Part shown: piece by piece, positions 17,571 through 26,704 of the stretch | Layout of the letters: each line of letters begins with the position of its first letter | How positions within the stretch are numbered: position 1 is the stretch's first letter | Source: Streptomyces sp. DT2A-34 | GTDB taxonomy: Bacteria > Actinomycetota > Actinomycetes > Streptomycetales > Streptomycetaceae | DNA length: 64,000 nucleotides | Assembly: GCF_030499515.1 (NCBI RefSeq) | Contig: NZ_JASTWJ010000001.1 | Location: forward strand, 3,638,001-3,702,000 | Direction: 5' to 3' | Made by a program: the position numbers and the translations under genes | Notes under the pieces: generated by a model | The model's input: only the letters and a program-made list of their open reading frames with translations | What the model was told of the DNA's origin: nothing | Database searches by the model: none

Positions 17571-18458
17571 ATGTCGATCCTTAAGCCCCACCGCCCCCTT
17601 CGCGGCATAGCTGCCGCCGTCGCCCTGCTCGCGATCGGCGCGGCGGGGTGTTCGGACGTGTCGGACGCCGTCGACAGCGCCAAGGACGGCGCTAAGAAGG
17701 TGGCCCGCCAGCGGTCGGTGTTCTCGCTGGAGACCGGGGACTGCTACAACCCCAACACCAAGGGCGAGGGCACGGAGATCCTCGTCGAGATCGTGCCTTG
17801 CACCGAGGCGCACACGGGTCAGGCCGTCGGCGATTTCAAGATCGACGAAGGCTCCTCGTACCCCGGCGACGACGCGGTCTCGGCCACCGCCGACAAGCGG
17901 TGCCCGGTCGAGGCGGGGAAGTTCGCCCCGGACACCTGGGCGCTCCCCAAGGGGGTCGTCCTCTTCTACTACACCCCGACCAAGGAGAGCTGGGCGACGG
18001 GTGACCGCGCCGTGAGCTGCAGCTACACCAAGGAATCGGGCAAGTTCACCGGCTCGTTGGACGCCGACGCGAAGTCCTACAAGTCCGGGCAAAGCGCGTA
18101 TCTGAAGGGTTCGAACGCCGTCTACGACGCCCTGTGGGCCAACCAGTCCGAGAAGGACGTCGAGGAGGACCTGGCCGCCTACAAGGCGCAGGCCAAGGCC
18201 GTCGCGGCCGCCCTCGACGCACACCTCGAGGGCCTGAAGGGCATCGAGGGCACGGAGGTCGGCAAGCTGCGCGCGCAGCTGACGAAGACGGCCGGGCACT
18301 GGAAGGCGGCCGCGAACGCCGCTGACGCCGACGCGTTCTACATCGCCTACGACCCGGCCTTCACCGGTATCGACCCGAACAAGACGGTCGCCGCCCGTAA
18401 GGAGCTGGGCCTGGCCACCACCGTCCCGGCCGACGAGGCCGAGGTCTGGGCGGCCTGA
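17571..18458 (+). CDS. Lipoprotein with septum-formation type domain
   Basis: This 295-residue lipoprotein has a type II signal with lipobox AAGC (Cys near residue 27). The mature part opens with a VSDAVDSAKDGAKKV helix, then a domain with GDCYNP, VVPC-like IVPCTEAHTGQAVG and RCPVEAG Cys residues. This is the pattern of the Streptomyces septum-formation family (PF13845-like). The C-terminal half is helical and Ala/Lys-rich (DLAAYKAQAKAVAAALDAHL). AAGAGGA precedes the ATG. The family is linked to the cell envelope, but the exact role of this member is unknown. Confidence 0.75.
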   Translation: MSILKPHRPLRGIAAAVALLAIGAAGCSDVSDAVDSAKDGAKKVARQRSVFSLETGDCYNPNTKGEGTEILVEIVPCTEAHTGQAVGDFKIDEGSSYPGDDAVSATADKRCPVEAGKFAPDTWALPKGVVLFYYTPTKESWATGDRAVSCSYTKESGKFTGSLDADAKSYKSGQSAYLKGSNAVYDALWANQSEKDVEEDLAAYKAQAKAVAAALDAHLEGLKGIEGTEVGKLRAQLTKTAGHWKAAANAADADAFYIAYDPAFTGIDPNKTVAARKELGLATTVPADEAEVWAA

Positions 18459-18608
18459 CGCCCGTCGGGCCTACGGGGCCGCGTCCGCGAGGACCCGGCC
18501 CCGCTGCCTCGTTCAGACGTGTCAGTGAGTGACAGTTCGAATCGTGTGTGCGCTGTTTGTAGTTGCCACCTGTGTGACAGGTGATGCGACCGTGACCATT
18601 TCCTAGGG

Positions 18609-21335
18609 GTGGGACAGTTGAGTCCTCGCAGGACCCATGCGTACAAACCGCTCAGTCTGAAGAGACGTGCGTGGCTGACGGTGGGAGCCGTCGTGCTGAG
18701 CGGTGCCGGCGTCGTGACGTACGCGATGGCGGATCCGTCCGCGCCGGCCGACGCCCAGCGGGACAGCCGCGAGCCGTCGATCCACACACTCAAGCTCAAG
18801 GACCGCGGCTCGGGCCGCCGGGGCCTGGCCAAGCAGGGCACCGACCGCTTCAGCGCGGTCGTGCTGACCTGGAACGACCCCGATGCGAAGGCCAAGGGCA
18901 CGCCCGAGGTGCGCACCCGGGACCTGGAGAGCGGCAAGTGGTCGGGCTGGCAGAAGGTCACGCTCGAACCGAGCCAGGCGGACGGCGCCGAGGGCGATCG
19001 GGCCGCCCTTCGCGGCGGTACGGAGTCGGTGTGGACCGGTGACTCCGACGGCATCGAGGTGCGCCTCGTGAACGCGGACGGCACCGAGGCGAGCGGCCAG
19101 CCGAGCGGCATGGACGTCAAGCTGATCGACCCCGGCACGGATCCGAAGGGCGCGTTGCAGCCGGCCGCCTTCGCGGCGGAGGAGACCACGGCGCCGGCGG
19201 CCGAGACCCCGACGGACCCGGCCACCCCCGCCGAAACGGTCACGCCGACCGACTCGGCCACGCCCACCGGCACCCCGGACCCCACGAACGCCCCCACGCC
19301 CACGGACTCCCCGACGGTCACCGGGACGCCCACCGGGTCCGCGTCCCCGACCGCCTCCCCCACCCCGACCTCCACGGTCCCCGCCCCGCGGCCTTCGACG
19401 GTCGTCAAGCCGCCGATCATCGCGCAGGCCGAGTGGGGCGCGTCGACGGACTACGACGGCACGCCGGAGTACGGCACCGAGATCAAGGCCGCCGTCATCC
19501 ACCACACCGGCGAGGACAGCGACAACACCCTGTCCTGCGGCGAGTCCCGGGCCCGGATGCGCTCCATCCAGCAGGCGCACTTCGCCCGCGGCTACTTCGA
19601 CATCGGCTACAACTTCGTCGTCGACAAGTGCGGTCAGATCTTCGAGGGCCGCAGCGGTGGCATGGAGCTGCCGGTGCGGGGCGCGCACGACGTCGGCTTC
19701 AACACCAACACGGTCGGCATCTCGTACATAGGCAACTTCGAGACGGCCAAGCCGAGTCGCGCCGCGATGGACGCGATCTCCCGGATCGTGGCCTGGAAGT
19801 TCGGGATGTACGGCATCGACCCGACCGGCAAGGTGACCCTCACCTCGGGCGCGGAACAGGGCGTCGACGGCAACAAGGTCCCGATGGGACAGTCGATCAC
19901 CCTGCCGCGGGTCTTCGGCCACCGCGACACCAACGCCACGGCCTGCCCCGGCGCCAACCTCTACCCCAAGCTCAGCCGGATCGCCCAGGTCGCCAAGACC
20001 CCGGGCATCTCGCACGCCCTGGCGACCTCGGACTTCAACCGTGACGGCATCACCGACCTGGTCACCGGCACGCCCCGCGCGCTGAGCAACGGCGGCACCC
20101 TCACCGTCGTCCCGGGCGGCGTCGACGGCCCGGTCACCGCCTCGAAGCGGACGATCACCCAGAACAGCACCGGCGTCCCCGGCTCCCACGAGTCCGGCGA
20201 CAACTTCGGCGCCGCCACCGCCTGGGGCGACGTCAACGGCGACGGCTACGCCGACCTCGCGATCGGCGCGCCCGGCGAGGACGACACCAGCGGCCACGCC
20301 GACCGCGGCTCGGTCACGGTGCTGTACGGCCCGGGCCTCAACTCCGGCTTCACGTACACCACTTCGGGCAGCGTGACAGCCGCCGGCGCGAAGCTCGGCT
20401 CCACGGTCGCCGTCGGCGACTTCAACGGCGACGGCAAGGCGGACGTGTTCGCGGCCGGCACCGGCAAGGGCGGCAACTGGAACGCCCGGCACACCGGCGG
20501 CGCCACCAAGACCGGCACGCTCACCACCGCCACCGGTTCGGTCGCCTACCTGGACGCCGCGACCGGCGACTTCAACCGGGACGGCTACGCGGACGTCGCC
20601 CTCAACTACCGCGACACCGGCGGCATCGGCCGCGTGGTCCGCTTCGCGGGCTCGGCGACCGGCCTCACCAAGGTCGGTGTGATCTCCGTCAAGGGCGGCC
20701 GCTCCATCGCCGCGGGCGACGTCAACGGCAACGGCTACGACGACATCGTCATCGGCCAGCCGGTGGCGTCCGAGTCGGGCGGCAAGTCCGGCGGCCAGAT
20801 CACCATGGTCCCCGGCACGTCCACCGGCTTCACCACCACCGGCATGACGACGATCCACCAGGACACGACGAACGTCCCCGGCGGCAACGAGTCCGGCGAC
20901 AACTTCGGCGCCTCGGTCTCGGTCGGCGACTACAACGCCGACGGTTACGCGGACGCCCTCGCCGGCGCCCCCGGCGAGGACTTCCCCCGCAGCGGCGTCA
21001 ACCAGTCCAACGCGGGCGACGCCATCCTGGTCAAGGGCACGGCCTCCGGCCTGACCGGCACGGGCTCGGTCGCGATCTCCCAGGACACGTCCGGCGTCCC
21101 CGGCACGGCGGAGACCGGCGACCTGTTCGGCTCGTCGGTGTCGCTGACGGACCTGTCGGGCTACGGCCGCGCGGACCTGACGTTCGGCGCGGAGGGCGAG
21201 GACGGCACGGACGGCATCGTGCTGCACCTCCCGAGCAACAGCACGGGCCTCGGCTACTCCCAGGCGGTCATCTACAGCAAGACCACCCTGGGCACCCCGA
21301 CGGACGCCCACCTGGGCCAGACGCTGACGCCGTAA
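18609..21335 (+). CDS. Secreted N-acetylmuramoyl-L-alanine amidase (PGRP fold) with FG-GAP repeats
   Basis: This 908-residue exported protein has an N-terminal signal or anchor at residues 20-41 and a beta-rich region to about 175. A Thr/Pro linker of about 80 residues follows. A PGRP/amidase_2 domain spans about 265-460: AEWGAST; zinc ligands in AVIHHTGED and GHRDTNATACPG; GYFDIGYNFVVDKCG. Several FG-GAP/VCBS repeats fill the C-terminal half (DFNRDGITDLVTG, DVNGDGYADLAIGAPGED, DYNADGYADALAG). The amidase cleaves the glycan-peptide amide in peptidoglycan, and the beta-propeller repeats probably bind ligand or calcium. GTG 18609 or TTG 18618 may be the start; AGGGG at 18605 fits the latter better. 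Confidence 0.87.
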   Translation: MGQLSPRRTHAYKPLSLKRRAWLTVGAVVLSGAGVVTYAMADPSAPADAQRDSREPSIHTLKLKDRGSGRRGLAKQGTDRFSAVVLTWNDPDAKAKGTPEVRTRDLESGKWSGWQKVTLEPSQADGAEGDRAALRGGTESVWTGDSDGIEVRLVNADGTEASGQPSGMDVKLIDPGTDPKGALQPAAFAAEETTAPAAETPTDPATPAETVTPTDSATPTGTPDPTNAPTPTDSPTVTGTPTGSASPTASPTPTSTVPAPRPSTVVKPPIIAQAEWGASTDYDGTPEYGTEIKAAVIHHTGEDSDNTLSCGESRARMRSIQQAHFARGYFDIGYNFVVDKCGQIFEGRSGGMELPVRGAHDVGFNTNTVGISYIGNFETAKPSRAAMDAISRIVAWKFGMYGIDPTGKVTLTSGAEQGVDGNKVPMGQSITLPRVFGHRDTNATACPGANLYPKLSRIAQVAKTPGISHALATSDFNRDGITDLVTGTPRALSNGGTLTVVPGGVDGPVTASKRTITQNSTGVPGSHESGDNFGAATAWGDVNGDGYADLAIGAPGEDDTSGHADRGSVTVLYGPGLNSGFTYTTSGSVTAAGAKLGSTVAVGDFNGDGKADVFAAGTGKGGNWNARHTGGATKTGTLTTATGSVAYLDAATGDFNRDGYADVALNYRDTGGIGRVVRFAGSATGLTKVGVISVKGGRSIAAGDVNGNGYDDIVIGQPVASESGGKSGGQITMVPGTSTGFTTTGMTTIHQDTTNVPGGNESGDNFGASVSVGDYNADGYADALAGAPGEDFPRSGVNQSNAGDAILVKGTASGLTGTGSVAISQDTSGVPGTAETGDLFGSSVSLTDLSGYGRADLTFGAEGEDGTDGIVLHLPSNSTGLGYSQAVIYSKTTLGTPTDAHLGQTLTP

Positions 21336-21370
21336 CCCGTCGAGAGCCTCGTAAGCCGCCGAGGACCACC

Positions 21371-21416
21371 TGACCCGGCCGGGACCCCGCCCATTCACGG
21401 GGTCCCGGCCGGGTCA
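21371..21416. terminator. Strong bidirectional terminator
   Basis: A perfect 19-bp inverted repeat (21371-21389 with 21398-21416) has an 8-base loop and ends 11 bases before the convergent hypothetical gene. It terminates the amidase transcript and the opposing one. Confidence 0.88.
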
Positions 21417-21426
21417 TGTCACAGGG

Positions 21427-21822
21427 TTACGGCCGCGACTCCCCGCGCGTCGCGTCCCGGCACAGCAACCGCAGCGACCCGTCGCCCGCGAAACACCGCC
21501 GCGCCTCGTCGATCGGGTCCCACAGCCGTCCGTCCGGCGTGCGGATCCAGAAGTCGCCGCCCGACGTCCACCACTCGGCGCCGGTCTGACGGGCGATCAC
21601 CTCACCGGCGTACGCGCCGAGACCGCGCAGCGCGTTCTCCACCGCGGCATACGGCGTCCGTTCACGTCGCAGCCCCTCGATCATCCGGTCGACCCGCCAC
21701 AGGCTCTGCGCCGAGTAGTCGAGCCGCAGCCGCGCCCCCTCGCGCATCGTCGCCACCGCGTCCGCCGCCCACCGCACGGGCTTCGTCGCGGCTGGGGGCC
21801 TGGTTTCCTGCTGAGTCGTCAC
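21427..21822 (-). CDS. Conserved hypothetical protein
   Basis: This is a 131-residue soluble protein if translation begins at GTG 21822 (MTTQQETR). A longer start at 21906 is possible, and no clear ribosome site decides. It contains LDYSAQSLWRVDRMIEGLRRE and WWTSGGDFWIRTPDG, which look like a compact alpha/beta domain common in Streptomyces hypothetical proteins. No catalytic motif or membrane segment is seen. It is divergent from a decayed hypothetical gene. Confidence 0.6.
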   Translation of the reverse strand: MTTQQETRPPAATKPVRWAADAVATMREGARLRLDYSAQSLWRVDRMIEGLRRERTPYAAVENALRGLGAYAGEVIARQTGAEWWTSGGDFWIRTPDGRLWDPIDEARRCFAGDGSLRLLCRDATRGESRP

Positions 21823-21980
21823 ATTCTTGAGAGCGTGCCCGAACAGTGTTTCGTCACCCGGATCCGAGGGCTGCCCGGGACCGGTGCAGGACCACCGCAC
21901 CTCCACCCCAGCACGGGCACAGGACTCCCTCAGGAACCAGGTTTACGCGGTTGACGCGAGAGTGACGCTTCGCCGCCCCC

Positions 21981-22379
21981 GTGCGGGACCGGATCGGCCG
22001 GCATCGCGAGGAGGTGCTCGACAAGCAGTACGGCGAGGTCGAGCTCCTCTACTGCAGTATCCCCCCGAACCACGCACCGGAAGGCCCCCGCACCCATGTG
22101 GTGCTCGGCGGCCGCCGGTGTTCCACACCGACTCCCCGCTGCCCCCCTTCCTGCTGCTCACCGCGTCCCAGGTGACCGGCGTCGCCGAGTACCTCAGGAC
22201 GGCCGACTTCGACGACCTGTGGCGGCACGCGCGCATGCGGCTGCTGCGGCCGTACGGCGCGCCGGACGCGGAACCCGAAGTGCGCGGCCTCTTCGCGGCG
22301 ACCCACCGCGACCTGACCGGACTTCTACGCGCGGACGGCCGACTACGGCGACGCGGTGGTGAAGTGGCTGATGAGCTGA
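21981..22379 (+). pseudogene. Frameshifted hypothetical gene
   Basis: Protein-like sequence changes frame twice. DRIGRHREEVLDKQYGEVEL to HVVLGG is in one frame. PVFHTDSPLPPFLLLTASQ to ATHRDLTG is in another from about 22115. The end, DFYARTADYGDAVVKWLMS with a TGA at 22377-22379, returns to the first frame from about 22320. Joined, they form one plausible soluble protein of about 130 residues that I do not recognise. Two compensating indels in 200 bases suggest a disabled gene, or two sequencing errors. Confidence 0.55.
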
Positions 22380-22395
22380 CGGCCGCCCGAGGAGG

Positions 22396-23034
22396 TCAGC
22401 CCCTCCCCCGGGCCCGCCGCGACACGACCGCCCGCAGTACGCGCCGCCCCTGAGTCGACACCTCCAGCGCCCGGCGCAGCCCGCCCGCACCGTGCTGGGC
22501 AAGGAGCTCCAGGACGCCCACCTGGCAGCGCAGTTCGGCGGCGACGAGCGGCGACATGCCCTGCGCCCGGCCCTCGACGGGAGCCCCGCCCGCGCGAACG
22601 GAGTGGAGAGCCTGAGGCACGGCAGCGGCCGAGGACGCGTCGTCCGCCGCGGGGTCGAGCAGCCGGTGGATCTGCAGCGAGGCGACCGAGCAGGCGTCGG
22701 CCCATATCCGCGCCTCGGGGGCGGACCGTACGGCCGGGGCGGCGGCCAGCATCCGCCGGGCGAGCAGCGCGGCCTCGTCCTCTACGTCCTCGTCGTCCAC
22801 GACCTCCGCGACGCCCAGCTTGGCGCGCACCTGGTCCAGCAGTTCTCCCCACGCCGCAGGGTCCCCGCCGTTCGCGAGGTTCGCCCACAGCGGCCGCAGC
22901 ACCTCGTCGTCACCGCCCAGCAGGGGCACACACCGATCCAAACAAGCCAACCCGCTGGCGGCCAGTCCGCGTTCGTCGGCCTGAGCGATCAGTTCCACCA
23001 GGCTCATCCACGCCTCCCTAAGCGGGTCAGTCAT
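22396..23034 (-). CDS. Conserved hypothetical protein, helical
   Basis: This 212-residue, acidic, mostly helical protein (LVELIAQADERGLAASGLACLDRC, WGELLDQVRAKLGVAEVVDDED) has no signal peptide, membrane helix or known catalytic motif. It is probably a cytoplasmic protein of the Streptomyces core set. It lies in the same direction as the next hypothetical gene, 90 bases apart. Confidence 0.65.
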   Translation of the reverse strand: MTDPLREAWMSLVELIAQADERGLAASGLACLDRCVPLLGGDDEVLRPLWANLANGGDPAAWGELLDQVRAKLGVAEVVDDEDVEDEAALLARRMLAAAPAVRSAPEARIWADACSVASLQIHRLLDPAADDASSAAAVPQALHSVRAGGAPVEGRAQGMSPLVAAELRCQVGVLELLAQHGAGGLRRALEVSTQGRRVLRAVVSRRARGRG

Positions 23035-23124
23035 GAGGGTCGGGGTCCCCGCACAGGCCCCTGGAAGGCTCCTTCCCTAACGGAGCCCGCACTTCCCCTT
23101 ACTGCGTGCAACGGCCCGTGAGTG

Positions 23125-23628
23125 TCACTGGGGCACGACGCCGAGCCGGTCGAGCAGTCGGAAGAAGAGGTTTTCGGCCAAAGGGTCCGCTTCAGCGGTG
23201 AGTACGTCGATCAGCGACTCGGCGTTCACCTCGTGCCCGGCCTCGGCGGCCCAGGCGACGGCCCGGTCGGCGGCGTCAGCGGGTTCGAGGAAGTAGTCCT
23301 CGACCGTGAGCCCCTCGTCCCCGGCGCCGAGATACCCGGCCATGGCGGCCCGCCCCAGACAGGTCGTCCACGCCCCGCTCTCCGGAGCCGCCGCCTCCAC
23401 GACCACGCAGTCACTGTCCATGACGTACCCGAAGAGCGCGGGCGCCCCGGTCTCGCGGGCCAGGGCGTTCATGTTCCCGACCTCCCCGTCCCCGCTCGGG
23501 TACTCCCACACCTGCCACCCGCCCGGCGCCTGCTCGCGCAGGGTCATGCCCTCGGCGCCGGCCGGCGCGTCCAGCTCCGCCAGCGGCCGCTCCCCGCGGC
23601 CGACGACGAAGTACCCCCAGTAGCCCAT
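23125..23628 (-). CDS. Hypothetical protein, acidic
   Basis: This 167-residue acidic soluble protein begins MGYWGYFVVGRG and ends LFFRLLDRLGVVPQ. Aromatic residues cluster in the first 50 positions. There is no recognised family, signal or transmembrane segment. It sits between a hypothetical gene and the hexosaminidase on the same strand, with about 90-base gaps. Confidence 0.65.
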   Translation of the reverse strand: MGYWGYFVVGRGERPLAELDAPAGAEGMTLREQAPGGWQVWEYPSGDGEVGNMNALARETGAPALFGYVMDSDCVVVEAAAPESGAWTTCLGRAAMAGYLGAGDEGLTVEDYFLEPADAADRAVAWAAEAGHEVNAESLIDVLTAEADPLAENLFFRLLDRLGVVPQ

Positions 23629-23722
23629 CCCGGTTCCCCCTGGCTGCTCGGTTCGGCTCGGGCCGAATACACCACAGTCGTACGGGGGTTCGCAGCCGTA
23701 TGGACCAAATCCACAGCTCAGC

Positions 23723-25396
23723 TCAGCTCAGCCGGTCGGCGAGCGCCCTGAACTGCGCCCAGGACAGTTCCGGCCGGCCCGCGTCCCACAGCTTCTGCGC
23801 CGTCGCCCGCAGCGGCATCCGGATCCCGGCCGCGACCTGCGCCTGAGTCTGCGCGTTCGACAGATCGCACCACACCGCGAAGGACCCGCCCAGGATCTGG
23901 TCGTCGTAGCCGGCCGGCACGGCCGCCGTCCCCCGCACCACCCGCGGCGTCCACTGCTCGTAGATTCGCTCGCCCGTGGGATAGACGAAGGTCTGCGGCT
24001 GCCCGAGCACGTAGTACAGGAACTCGTCGTTGTAGTTGATCAGCTCGCGCCCGGCCTTCAGATACTCCACGGGCAGCCGCGCACCGATCTCCTTGCCGGT
24101 CCAGTACGCCACCTGGATCTCCTTGTCCGGCTGGACGGACGTGTTCCGGAAGAACCCGTCGTTCCAGGCGCGGGGAGTCCGGTCGTGGGCGCGAACCGTG
24201 TCGGCGCGGTCGTTGAGCCAGCCGGTGGTCAGGTCGGCGACGGTGCCGCCGGAGCCGTAGGCCTCCCGCGCGGCGGCGGCGAGCTGCGGGTAGGTCACCT
24301 CGGGGTTGGACACGGTCAGCGCCTGGTACTCGTCCCCGCCGAGATGCCACTGACCGCCGGGAAAGAGATCGACGTACTCGTTGAGCAGGTCGTCGACGAT
24401 CGCCGCGGAGTCGGGGTTGGAGATGTCGATCGCCCCGCGCGTGGCGATGCCCGACACGTTCCGCAGCTGCAGCTCCGGATGCGCGGCGATGACCGCCCCC
24501 AGATGCCCGGGCGAGTCGATCTCGGGCACGACGGTGATGTGCCGACTGGCCGCCAGGTCGACGATCTTCCTGACCTGCGCCTTGGTCAGATGCTGCCGCG
24601 ACACGACCTCGGGATGCGAATCGGACTCGATCCGAAACCCCTGGTCGTCGGAGAAGTGCAGCCCCAGCTGGTTGAACTTCAGGTCCCCCAGCTCCCGCAC
24701 CCGGTCCTCGATCCAGTCCGCGGTGAAGTGCTTGCGCGCGATGTCGAGCATGAACCCGCGCACCGGCTTGGCGGGCTCGTCCCGTACGACGCCCTCCGGC
24801 GCTGTACCCCCACCATGGACCTCCTGCTTGAGCGTCCGGGTCCCGTAGAAGACCCCCGCCTCCCCCGGCCCGCTGATGGTCACCCGCCCACCGCGCACGG
24901 TCATGGTGTACGACTCCGGGTCCGCGCCTTCGTCGTCGTTCAGGGCCAGCCGCAGATCCCCGGCCCGCACGTCCTCCTTCTCACCGGCGTACGTCAGCCC
25001 CAGCTCACCGGCGACGAGCCGCCCCTCGTCGGCGAGCTCCGCGTCGCTCACGACGACACGCTCCCCGCGCGCCGGACGCCAGCCCGGCCCGCGGGCGGCG
25101 GTGTGGGAGGTCACGGCCGGGATGGTGCGGGGTGCCTTCGAGAGCGGGTACGACCGGGTGGGCGTCGGAGTCGGGCTCGTCCTCTTCCTCGGCGCGGAGG
25201 GCGAAGCGGCCTCGGACGTGCCTGCGGCCGACCGCCCCTGCTGCGACCCGGCCGGCCCTCCGTCGTCGCCGGTGGCCAGGAGCCCGAGGCTCACCCCGGC
25301 CGCGACCGTCACCACGACCACCGCGACGATCAGCACCCACGTCTGCTTCAGGGTCCTCTTCGCCGGTGCCCGGCGCCTGTGCTTGTGCTGGCTCAC
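23723..25396 (-). CDS. Beta-N-acetylhexosaminidase, GH20, membrane-anchored or secreted
   Basis: This 557-residue enzyme has a basic N-terminus and a hydrophobic segment at about residues 19-42, then a Ser/Thr/Pro linker. An N-terminal GH20b-like domain (about 105-190) precedes the GH20 barrel, which starts at GFMLDIARKHFTADWIEDRV. The catalytic acid pair is in WHLGGDEYQAL, near residue 353. The final strands carry YWTGKEIGARLP and GGSFAVWCDL. It releases terminal GlcNAc/GalNAc from chitin or peptidoglycan fragments outside the cell. The short gap to the divergent gene at 25552 carries both promoters. Confidence 0.88.
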   Translation of the reverse strand: MSQHKHRRRAPAKRTLKQTWVLIVAVVVVTVAAGVSLGLLATGDDGGPAGSQQGRSAAGTSEAASPSAPRKRTSPTPTPTRSYPLSKAPRTIPAVTSHTAARGPGWRPARGERVVVSDAELADEGRLVAGELGLTYAGEKEDVRAGDLRLALNDDEGADPESYTMTVRGGRVTISGPGEAGVFYGTRTLKQEVHGGGTAPEGVVRDEPAKPVRGFMLDIARKHFTADWIEDRVRELGDLKFNQLGLHFSDDQGFRIESDSHPEVVSRQHLTKAQVRKIVDLAASRHITVVPEIDSPGHLGAVIAAHPELQLRNVSGIATRGAIDISNPDSAAIVDDLLNEYVDLFPGGQWHLGGDEYQALTVSNPEVTYPQLAAAAREAYGSGGTVADLTTGWLNDRADTVRAHDRTPRAWNDGFFRNTSVQPDKEIQVAYWTGKEIGARLPVEYLKAGRELINYNDEFLYYVLGQPQTFVYPTGERIYEQWTPRVVRGTAAVPAGYDDQILGGSFAVWCDLSNAQTQAQVAAGIRMPLRATAQKLWDAGRPELSWAQFRALADRLS

Positions 25397-25551
25397 GGCG
25401 CCAACCTAGGCCCTGTGATCAACCGGAGGCGTCCACCACACGTTCCAAAACTCTCCCGTTCGGCTGAAATTCGGGCATTCGTCGGACACCACACGTCCAC
25501 ACTCTGTAGCGTGGCGCCACTCCTGCCCCAGAATCCCCTGCCGAAACCCAC

Positions 25552-26157
25552 GTGACGCCCACACACCTTCCTGGCCCAGTCGCCATACCGTCGCTGCCCG
25601 AGCAGACCCGCACTCCACCGTCCCCCACCGCGCTGGAGTCCTTCAACTCTGCCCCCGCCGACGGCCTCCTGCGCACCCTCCTGACCTGCCTCCACAGCCC
25701 CCGCTGGGCCGCCCGCATCGCCGACCACCGCCCGTACCCCGACGTCGACTCCTTGTTGGCGGCTTCGGACGAGGCGGCGTACGACCTGGCTCCGGGGGAT
25801 CTGGCGGAGGCACTGGCAGGAGAAACGTTGCCTGTACTGCCGGAAGGGGCGTACGGGGCGGCGTATACAGCCATGAGTGCCGCGAATGCCGCATACGAGG
25901 CGAGGTTCGGCCACGCGTTCGTCATCTGCCTGGACGGCCTGGCACCGAACGAGGCCCTGGACCACGTCCTCGCAGGCATCCGATCACGATTGACAAACGA
26001 TCCGGAAGAAGAGCGGGTCCTTGCGGCAGAGGAACTCCGGCGCCTTGCAAGAGCACGGTTGGTCGACTCCCTAGGGGCGCGGGGAACCGCGCGACCAGCC
26101 CCAACGGCGCCGCACTCGGCAAATAACCACACACACCGCCCAATTAGCCGCCAATAA
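25552..26157 (+). CDS. OHCU decarboxylase-like protein lacking catalytic residues
   Basis: This 201-residue protein resembles 2-oxo-4-hydroxy-4-carboxy-5-ureidoimidazoline decarboxylase (urate degradation). LESFNSAPADGLLRTLLTCL matches the N-terminal helix. ANAAYEARFGHAFVICLDG, LAGIRSRLTNDPEEERV and ELRRLARARLVDSL match the C-terminal part. The central segment that normally carries the catalytic His (AHPxxG-type) and downstream Glu reads ALAGETLPVLPEGAYG, shortened and without His, so enzyme activity is doubtful. The last 30 residues run into an intergenic-type repeat, so the original stop was probably lost. It may be a decayed or repurposed family member. Confidence 0.6.
   Translation: MTPTHLPGPVAIPSLPEQTRTPPSPTALESFNSAPADGLLRTLLTCLHSPRWAARIADHRPYPDVDSLLAASDEAAYDLAPGDLAEALAGETLPVLPEGAYGAAYTAMSAANAAYEARFGHAFVICLDGLAPNEALDHVLAGIRSRLTNDPEEERVLAAEELRRLARARLVDSLGARGTARPAPTAPHSANNHTHRPISRQ
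26073..26107 (+). repeat. Streptomyces-type intergenic repeat (GGGGCGCGGGGAACCGCGCGA)
   Basis: The sequence around AGGGGCGCGGGGAACCGCG (from 26073), followed by GCGACCAGCCCCAACGG, matches a short repeat that I recall as very common between genes in Streptomyces chromosomes. Here it is read as the C-terminus of the OHCU-decarboxylase-like protein. Confidence 0.5.
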
Positions 26158-26314
26158 CCCATCCGCGTGCCAGTTTGATCACATACCCAGGCCCCCAGTA
26201 AGCGCCGCAGGCAACCGTGGATACGATGCTGAGGGCCGGTGGACCGTACCCGGCCGGGCCCGACCGACAGCACAAGCCGGCGCGGCCCCAATCCCCGCTC
26301 CCGGAGGAACTTCC

Positions 26315-26695
26315 GTGCCGGCTGGAACGCTGTACCGCGGCCGGGAAGGAATGTGGTCCTGGGTGGCTCACCGAGTCACCGGCGTCCTCATTTTCTTCTT
26401 CCTGTTCGTTCACGTGCTGGACACCGCACTCGTCCGAGTGTCGCCCGAGGACTACGACAAGGTCGTAGCCACGTACAAGACGCCAATCGTCGCGCTGCTG
26501 GAGTACGGCCTCGTCGCCGCCATCCTCTTCCACGCGCTCAACGGCCTGCGCGTCATCGCCGTCGACTTCTGGTCGAAGGGCCCGCGCTACCAGAAGCAGA
26601 TGCTCTGGTCCGTCGTCGGCCTCTGGGTCGTGCTGATGGTCGGGGCGATCTACCCCGTCCTCGGCCACGCCGCTCGTGAACTCTTCGGGAGCTGA
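26315..26695 (+). CDS. sdhC: Succinate dehydrogenase cytochrome b subunit
   Basis: This 126-residue membrane anchor subunit has three hydrophobic helices. Conserved His residues in FLFVHVLDT and LFHALNGLRV are candidate haem ligands. RGREGMWSWVAHRVTGV is the family N-terminal signature. GGAGGA at 26302-26308 precedes GTG 26315. It is the first gene of the sdhCDAB operon. A TACGAT hexamer at 26222-26227 is a possible -10 site. It transfers electrons from succinate to menaquinone in the membrane. Confidence 0.93.
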   Translation: MPAGTLYRGREGMWSWVAHRVTGVLIFFFLFVHVLDTALVRVSPEDYDKVVATYKTPIVALLEYGLVAAILFHALNGLRVIAVDFWSKGPRYQKQMLWSVVGLWVVLMVGAIYPVLGHAARELFGS

Positions 26696-26704
26696 CGCGT
26701 AAGC

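Noticed and set aside
18603..21398. 931-codon open frame antisense to the amidase/FG-GAP gene
   Set aside because: Its third-position pattern is the mirror of the real gene, and the protein is Gly/Arg/Val-rich without motifs. The sense frame has clear zinc ligands and FG-GAP repeats.
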